A program made the position numbers and the translations under genes. 64,000 bases of DNA, taken from positions 248,001 to 312,000 of the forward strand of contig JAENRP010000009.1 of the NCBI GenBank assembly GCA_024741835.1, written 5' to 3'. Every line of letters begins with the position of its first letter. The first letter of the stretch is position 1. Below the pieces are notes generated by a model. It was not told the origin of the DNA. It worked only from the letters and a program-made list of their open reading frames with translations, and made no database searches. Origin of the DNA: Diplocarpon mali. Taxonomy: Eukaryota; Ascomycota; Leotiomycetes; Helotiales; Drepanopezizaceae. Of the stretch, positions 57,589 through 64,000 are shown piece by piece.

Positions 57589-57859
57589 AGTAGCAAGGGT
57601 AGCATCGGGCGCGGCGGCTAGTAGGACAGCGCTAGCAGCAGCAAGAGAAGGAGGTCGGGGTCGTTTTAAGCAAGGGCGTATTCGAGAGGCGAGCTCCAGC
57701 TCCGAAACAGAGTTAGAGCTTATCTCTTTAAGCGCAAAGGAGGAAGGGTCGGAGGAGTTGTAAAGGGAGGGGGCAGTTGGCCTAGTATTATTGTTTTTCT
57801 ATTTTTATTATTTTTCTCCTTTTTTTTTTTTTTTTTTTTTTNATTTTTAAATTTATTTA

Positions 57860-59450
57860 CTAACCTATTTCGCGTTTGGCCTATTATCTTCTAAGTGACT
57901 ATAATCATCTATACCACTTTCTTAAGCCTTTAGCCAAGCTTATAGGTTCTAAGGTAGTCCTAGCTTTATAGGATTAGCCTGATAAAAGTCGCAAATCTTA
58001 TGCGAGGATCTTACAAAATTTAAGGCGCAATACTAACTCGAATCAGAGTTATAACTAGTCCATTTAACCTAGTACTTTAGCTTTCCTTAAGATAAGCGTA
58101 CACTTAGTATCTTAGATACTTTATACTCTTCTTACTTAGCGATCTTTTCTATAGTAGGTTAGGGTTATTCCTAACCTAGCAAAGGGTTCTGCGGATCTTT
58201 AAATAGTAGCTCTAGCGTAAAGACATCGTATATTATAAAACCTATAAGCAGCTTGATCTAATATAAATTGCCTACCTTCTTAAGAACCTTAAAAGGACTA
58301 TCCTATTAATTAGCCAGTTTCCTACTAAAGCAATAGTTCTTAAGATTTTTTATCAAAAGGTAGACTATATCTCTAGGTTTCCAATTAATCTCCCTTTAGT
58401 ATTAATTCATAGACTTACGCATTTCCTCTTAAGCGCGTTCCATATTGCCTTTCGCTACTTCCTAAGCTGCGTGCATCCTTTCTACTACTAGCTTAGCTTC
58501 TGCCTAATTCAATTTCTCCTATAGGCTGGACGTTTTTAAAAAGATCTAGTCCTAACTTGTCTAAGGCGCAACTTTATACCTAAGCTAATATAGGGTCATA
58601 CCGATCGAAGCGTAAGGGAGAGTCGATTGCATACGATCTATTAATAGAATCAGTTCACTCTAATTATCTTAATAGTAATTAACAAAAGGCCGTAGCCTTA
58701 AATTAATATACTTGTTTATAATCTCTATTTGGCTATCAGTCTCCTTATAGTACGCTATAGAGAGTTTAATCTTAATACCAATAATGCAGCAGAACTCTCT
58801 CTAGAATGAGGAGACGAATTAGGGGCCTCGGTCGGAGGTAATTGTCTCTAGAGTATGGCCGAATTGATAAATCTACTAAACGAACAGTCGGGCAATTCCT
58901 TAAGCGTCGATATCTTTTTAATAAGGAATTATAATAGCGCTCTTACTAAGTCGGTCTATAAAAACTAGGATTCGATCAAAGCTATGCTTATTAGAAGGGA
59001 AATCCTTAAAATCTATATATAAGTACTATATAGGATAGTTAGGAATAGGAAGGGGCTATAGAAGACCTTATTATTTAGTTATCTTCGAATGCGAGAATTG
59101 ATAAGGTCTGCAGTTTGCGATAAATCTTTTGTAGTCCGAACCTATCCTAACCTAATAGTACTTAGGAGCGAGTAGCTAATAGGTCTTTAAGCTACTAAGG
59201 TGCGCGCTTAAAGGTTAGTCATAAGCTTCTTAAATTAGACGAGTGTATAAGGGAGTATTATAGCGTACGCAAAGACGCTCCTTAAAGTAAAGTAATCTGT
59301 CTTTTAAAGAGTAGTTCTTAAGGAGGTCGGCGCGAATCTTTTAAAAGGATTTGCAGTTATCTTAATAAAGCTTCTTAATTAAATCAAAGGAATCCTTAGG
59401 TCGATTCAAGGTCGAATCGGGATTATTAGTTGATATTAGGGCAAGAGTGC
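57860..59450 (-). pseudogene. Gypsy integrase and chromodomain remnant
   Basis: On the minus strand RILVFIDRLSKSAIIIPY, LFV*..IYQFGHTLETITSDRG and FVSSF (about 58980-58800) are a Gypsy integrase core. FKDPQNPLLG, EEYKVSKILSVRLS and GKLKY*VKW (about 58200-58060) are the linker and chromodomain, and NFVRSSHKICDFYQANPIK follows (about 58020-57960). Stops interrupt all parts. A poly-T run with one N (57820-57842) lies just after the pol end. Confidence 0.75.
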
Positions 59451-60429
59451 CTTCGGCAGATTCGGCGAGAAATTTATCGGCTAGTTCAGTATTAATTCGG
59501 GTATCTAACCGGGCAAGGGAAAGCAAAACTCAAGATCGGCTATCTAGCTTCGCTTATTTATAAACCGGTATATCCTGCTCTTAGCGGCTAAGAATATTAG
59601 CCTTCTAGTTGTCTTTACTAAGAGTATATACAATTCGAAAATTAAAGTCAGATAGAAATTCTATCTATTAGCACTATTTCGCAGTTAGAACCTTAGTAGT
59701 TATAAAGTACTTAAGGGAGCGGTAATCTAAGTAAATATCAACTCGCTCCTTAAGTGATATAAGCTTAGGTCTCCATTTATAGCAGGATTTAATAATAGCA
59801 AAGAGTTCCTTATTATATATTTCCTAATTAGGTTCATAGCTAGAGAGTATATGCAAATAAAAGCCAATTGGGTACTATTACTTATTGGAGTATTACTAAG
59901 AAAGTACTCTAGCGACAACGCTATTAGAAGCATCAGTTTCCAGCTTTATAAGCAAGTCGGGGTTAAAATAGTAAATCTGCTAAATTGAGAGCAACTGCTT
60001 GCAAAGCTCTTTAAAAGCGATTCGGCACTCTTCCGTCTAATTCTAAGGCACCGTCGGTCGGGTCAGAACTGAGAGGGGTTTGGCGATTAGCCTGAAGTTG
60101 CAAATGAATTATTAGTAGAACTTGCAAAATCCTAAGTAGGACTTCACTCTAGTAACAGTTTTCAAGTACTTCTAATTGCGTAATAGTTCGACCTTTTCAA
60201 GGTCCAGTTCGATCCTAGTTATTATTAGAACGTAGCCGAGATATCAAGTTCGAGTAATATAGAACTCGCACTTCTTAATATCTACTTAAAGGCCAGCCTC
60301 CAAAAGTCGTTTCAGCACCCTTTCGACATAGCCCTAGTGCTCCTTAACGTTCTTAAAGTAAATTAAAATGTTATTTAAATATATTATATAAAAATCATCT
60401 AAGTAATCTAAAAGAATATCATTTATATA

Positions 60430-60900
60430 CCGCTAGTAAGTACTAGGTCTATTACAAAGGCTAAATAGGAGAACTTTGCATTTATAGGATCTATACCTTA
60501 TTCGAAAGGTAGTATATTCCTCTAATTCAGGGTCTATTCGTATCCAATTAAAAGCGGCTCGAATATCTAGTTTTATGAAAATCTTGGCTTTAGATACTTG
60601 CCCTAAAAGCTTGTCTATCCTCGGAATCGGGTAAGCGTCTTTCCGAGTTAGTGCGTTTAGCTTCCAGTAGTCTATGCAAAATCGGAGGCTACTGTCGGCC
60701 TTCTTTACAAATAGCACTAGCAAAGCAAAGGGGCTAGTACTTGTCTTAATAAAGCCTTTATCTAAATTCTTAAGTAAGTACTCCTTTATAACCTTAAGCT
60801 CCTTAGTAGATTGGCGGTAGAAGGGCGAATAGGCGTTAGGCAAGGGCCCTTCTAGCTGTATCTTATAATCGTAGTACCGATAGGGAGAGAGGGTATCTGC
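60430..60900 (-). pseudogene. Gypsy reverse transcriptase remnant
   Basis: The longest surviving open stretch of the element (about 136 codons, 60843-60433) carries RT motifs: YLLKNLDKGFIKTSTSPFA, VLFVKKADSSLRFCIDYWKL, NALTRKDAYPIPRIDKLLGQ, FIKLDIRAAFNWIRIDPE and TTFRIRYRSYKCKVLLF. The YLDD box that should follow lies in a broken part further left. It has lost function. Confidence 0.85.
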
Positions 60901-61849
60901 ATCCTTTTTTAAGAAGGCTTATCTTAGAGATCGGTACTATTTCGGGAGTCGATCGTTAATTAGCTTTTCAACATTGGGATTCTTAGGCTTATATCTTTCC
61001 TTTAGAATCCTATCCACTTTGTAAATATTAGTTTAAAAGAACTCAGTCTCTTTACACTTTATATTATAATAAAAGGCGTTAGTACTGATTTTGCAAATAG
61101 GAACTGCGGCTTTAAGGCATTTGCAAATAGGGTCAGAATATAGTCGATTCGTATTAAGCGGTATTCCTAAATCTGGCTTAGTCAAAGGCAAGGGCGCTGG
61201 CCTAGTAATGGCAATAGGGATCTCGCGCCTAGCTAGGACTACTAAATTGATATAGGACTATCTTCTATTAATTTATTAAGCTTCGTCTATAGCCATTTCT
61301 CATTCTCTGCGATTAACATCAGCTTAATGATCGGATCGGATCCGAAGTCCTTTAGAAGGGGAAAGACGAATGACGATTTCCTTTGCAAATCAGGGAGATA
61401 GGGGGTAATACAAAGGCTATACGAATCGGTTTTCCTTTAGATCAAGTTTAAGTCGGAATCGGCATATCCATTTAACTCTAATAATAGCATCGCGCTCGCC
61501 TAAGTCGAGAATAACCCAAGGGTAGTTATAAATACGCCTTCTATCAATTGTCAAGTGAAAGCGCATATAGTACATAGCTTACGCGCGAATAGTATTTTAA
61601 AATTCATAGATAGGAATAAGGGCTAAAAGAGGAAGAATTTTAAAGCTAATCGCTCTTGAAAAACGTATAAAAAGGGAATGATTTAAAAATAGGTAACTAA
61701 GGGCTTTAGTATCTGCTAAAGCTAATAATAATACTTTAAGTCCATTTATACTAATAGTATAAGAGGTTAGGAATTGCTTCCCTCCTATTAAAGAGTTAAG
61801 GTCTAGCTTCAATAAGTCGCACTTTCGCAGGCCTAAGTAAGAGTCTTTT

Positions 61850-63230
61850 CCTAGGCCTCTTTATTTTCCTAATCTTCTTTTATTTCAACCCCGTTCTTAG
61901 TTAAGTCCAAAGTCGGATTATCTTCCTCTACATCTTCTAAGGCATTAATCTTGCCTATAGAAGGGCACTCGGTCTTATAGTAATTAGTTTTACTATAGGT
62001 CTAATAAGTGGCTTACTTAAGGGGCAAAGCAGGAGAACTAGCCTTAGCTGGCGTATCTTAGCGAAAAGGGGTAGTAGGCTTCGGGGCTAGTGGCCTAGAA
62101 ACTCAGGTGGTATTTCCAGCGCTCGGACCGCGAGCAGCCTTATCAAGGAGCGAACCGGATATCTTCTGATATAATACCAAGGTCGCCTTGCTTCTAGTCA
62201 AAGGGTTAAAAAGTTAGTTACTTCGGCGTTCGGCATTAAGGGCATTCAATTAATTGACTATAATAGTATAGTCCTTCTCTTAAGAGGCCTTAGCTAAAGC
62301 GCAGGCAGCTTTAAGCTAAGGGGTAATCTTATTCTATATAAAGAAGAACTACTCAGATCTTAAGACCTCTCCCTAGATCGCAGTAGATTAAAATCAAGCC
62401 CGAAACTAAGGGAAAGTTTCTTTAGAATAACCGGCTTCTCCTATATAAAGGTGATAAAAAGTAGATCGAAACAGATCCACCTCTTAGCTAGTTAAAAAGT
62501 AACTGCTTAGCAGTTCTACTATTTCTTAATAGTTCCAGAAGGGGTTAGTCTCCGAAAGGTACTAGGGTTCGAGGTACATTCGGGCTTATCCTATAGTAGA
62601 TCCTCAAATAAGGGCTTAGCGAGCTCACTCATTCGGATACAGGTCGGCGTTAACTTGCAATCGGTCTTAGACTAAAGCTAACTACTACTTATATATTAAG
62701 GAGGTTCCATTATCAAAGGGGGTAATCTTTTCAATCAGCTGAATTTTTAGCCGTTTCATATCTATATCAACTTCTAAAAGAGGCTAAGTCTCGCAAGGGT
62801 AGGTAGAATCTCGCTCAGTAGTCTAATACACACGCTAAGCCGTCTCTTAGCTTTAATAAGCTAGGGTCTTTAGGCCAGAGATAGCCTAGGCAATCCGGCT
62901 AATCTCGCTTTGCAGTTATCAATTAGATTAGTCTTAGCATTATATAGATTCCTCTAAACCTAAGACTATTTCTTATAAGACATTCGGGTTCGAAAAGTCT
63001 CGTTTATCTCAGTTAGCTTAGCTGTATCGTTATAGTCTCTTGCCCTTAGCAGCAAAGGAAGGTCTGGCCCTAGGGGCTGGAGTAAGGGTACTCCCTATAG
63101 AAGCTAGTTCCTTAAACAAACCGGGTACATTCCGTATTTGCTAACTTCCGGCTAGTAGGGAATTCATTTTACCGATTTTAGTTTCAATAGGGATTCAATT
63201 AAAAAGGGGTTTTATAGAAAAAGGGTTCCG
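61850..63230 (-). pseudogene. Gypsy gag region remnant
   Basis: Downstream of the 5' LTR on the minus strand. An ATG near 63165 is followed by MNSLLAGS and, after a stop, IRNVPGLFKELASIGSTLTP. Later parts are too broken to follow with certainty. It is assigned to gag by position before protease and RT. Confidence 0.45.
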
Positions 63231-63475
63231 GTAGCGTAGTGCTCTCCTAACTTCTGCCTATAGCGCTTTTACAAAAGGAGTAGTTAAGAAAATCCGGCTA
63301 ATAAAAGCGTTCCTCAATTATACTAATTAACGAGCTATACTTAAGCTCCTAGTTTATCTAAGAGATCTCTAGGATCCTAACTCTATCGAAAGTCGAAATA
63401 ACCGCAAATCGATTTTTAAAAGGGGTAGGATATTATTAAAAGCCGTCCCTAGCAGAGAAGAACTTCTTCATTTAA

Positions 63476-63782
63476 TATAATAATATAGAACCGCTAAAGT
63501 GCAAGATCAAGTATAGGAGTAAGAAGTAGTGCAAAAGGCGTATTCTATAGGTCTAATACAAAGGAAACGAAGAAGTTAAAGAACCCTCCTTAGGGGAGAG
63601 CCCTTCTTCCTTATATATATAGCAGCTAAAAGCTCTATTGCCTATTCATATAATATTATGCAAGAATATCCTTTTGCCCCTTTAGGGTCGATTCGACAAA
63701 ACCCTATATCGAATCGAGATTGCGAAACCTTAAAACGCCGTACTCCTAGGTAATTGCACTAAGTGGAGGTGCAGCCGTTACA
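63476..63782. repeat. Right LTR of the Gypsy element (307 bp; 5' LTR)
   Basis: Matches 56222-56528 over its whole length. Its first bases TATAATAATAT differ from the left copy TGTAACGACAC by five G-to-A or C-to-T changes. It ends CCGTTACA, followed by TATTA. Confidence 0.93.
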
Positions 63783-63787
63783 TATTA
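63783..63787. repeat. Target-site duplication TATTA, right copy
   Basis: TATTA follows the right LTR directly and pairs with 56217-56221. Confidence 0.9.
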
Positions 63788-64000
63788 TAGCAATCTCAAT
63801 ATAGCCAACTCAACTTATAACCCCTATCTATTATTAACCTTAAGCACTTCTCCCTTTTTCAGCATAATAGGAATACAAACAAATAATACTTTGATACTTA
63901 AAGAAGCAGACTTCTTAAAAAAGGAGGAAGACGAGATCAAAAGGGTAGGATTCCTTATAAAGCTAATACAATACCTATCGAGCACCAAATCACTAGCTTT
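63788..64000 (+). pseudogene. Copia reverse transcriptase, continuation after the insertion
   Basis: The frame gives STYNPYLLLTLSTSPFSIIG and IQTNNTLILKEADFLKKEED, the stretch that follows the SIPELGNH region in fungal Copia polyproteins. It shows that the Gypsy element split one Copia RT and that the Copia continues past the window. Confidence 0.7.

Larger units (their letters stand above)
56222..63782 (-). mobile_element. Gypsy-type LTR retrotransposon, full length, decayed, with chromodomain
   Basis: A 7561-bp element with two 307-bp LTRs ending TGTAACG..CGTTACA (the right LTR has a mutated end) and flanked by TATTA. Coding is on the minus strand, so the 5' LTR is the right one (63476-63782). 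From right to left: gag remains (about 63.2-61.9 kb), protease region, reverse transcriptase (60.9-60.4 kb), RNase H (about 60.1-59.6 kb), integrase (59.4-58.3 kb) and a chromodomain (about 58.2-57.9 kb). A poly-C run at 56532-56540 next to the left LTR is the polypurine tract on the coding strand. An additional plus-strand frame lies at 56821-57588. It is inserted in the RT region of the Copia element and is therefore younger than it. Confidence 0.9.
51500..64000 (+). mobile_element. Copia-type retrotransposon, decayed, interrupted by a Gypsy element and cut by the window end
   Basis: Plus-strand remains in order: a gag-like region (about 51.9-53.5 kb), a degraded zinc knuckle (about 53.58-53.65 kb), a protease remnant (FLIDIGALNKN near 53990), integrase (54.4-55.2 kb), and the first part of reverse transcriptase (55.7-56.2 kb). 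The RT continues after the inserted Gypsy element at 63788 to the window end. The left boundary is approximate because no LTR was identified there. Many in-frame TAG/TAA/TGA codons show the element is dead. The rest of RT, RNase H and the 3' LTR should lie beyond 64000. Confidence 0.8.

Noticed and set aside
56222..63782. Stop-codon reassignment as explanation for the in-frame TAG/TAA
   Set aside because: The host genes in the window use TAG, TAA and TGA as normal stops, and the LTRs show the same transition-only change, so mutation explains it.
1..64000. tRNA genes and CRISPR arrays
   Set aside because: No convincing tRNA B-box with matching A-box was found by eye, and no regular repeat-spacer array; the organism is a eukaryote. 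A tRNAscan run would settle the tRNA question.

Overview
This window is nuclear DNA of a filamentous ascomycete (Pezizomycotina). The evidence is short spliceosomal introns (about 45-140 nt) with GT..AG ends and CTNA-type branch sites, a Zn2Cys6 regulator, the conidiation regulator WetA, and a retrotransposon block decayed by RIP-like C-to-T change. A leotiomycete or related class is plausible, but the sequence alone does not fix the class.

From 1 to 49.5 kb the DNA has ordinary composition and carries genes separated by some long non-coding stretches. In order: a Zn2Cys6 regulator (2486-4086 +); a long poorly coding stretch with possibly decayed gene remains (8.1-10.76 kb, -); RACK1/CpcB (11342-12644 -), whose 200-nt intron carries a U24 box C/D snoRNA; TAF8 (14895-15892 +); Som1 (16172-16510 -); a Rad51-paralogue-like protein (16633-17391 +); a sugar-porter MFS transporter (18802-21001 +); a dienoyl-CoA isomerase (21584-22501 -); a 960-residue isochorismatase/AlkB/GST-like fusion (26034-28916 +); RFC1 (30534-33907 -); mitochondrial uL16m (34201-35040 +); Tfb5 (35327-35648 -); a single-pass membrane protein with two PPxY motifs (36145-36960 +); an aldo-keto reductase (37919-39088 -); an 11-knuckle CCHC protein (42412-44485 +); and wetA (46644-48392 +). 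Most are housekeeping genes of transcription, replication and translation in divergent or convergent pairs. There is no metabolic gene cluster.

From 49.5 kb the composition changes abruptly. Two arrays of minisatellite repeats and a GGGAT microsatellite lead into retrotransposons: a minus-strand Copia fragment (50.2-51.4 kb), then a plus-strand Copia element (about 51.5 kb to beyond the window end). A complete Gypsy element (56222-63782) is inserted in the reverse transcriptase region of that Copia. It has two 307-bp LTRs, a TATTA target duplication and minus-strand coding. All coding regions are broken by stop codons. The Gypsy element also carries an extra degraded reading frame of about 250 codons on the strand opposite to gag-pol.

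The points most worth a second look are the U24 snoRNA in the RACK1 intron, the opposite-strand reading frame in the Gypsy element, the three-domain fusion, the CCHC gene whose introns almost all cut zinc knuckles, and the AbaA-type sites upstream of wetA. Gene models were joined by hand from reading frames and splice sites. No database search was run, so family names rest on recognition of motifs.
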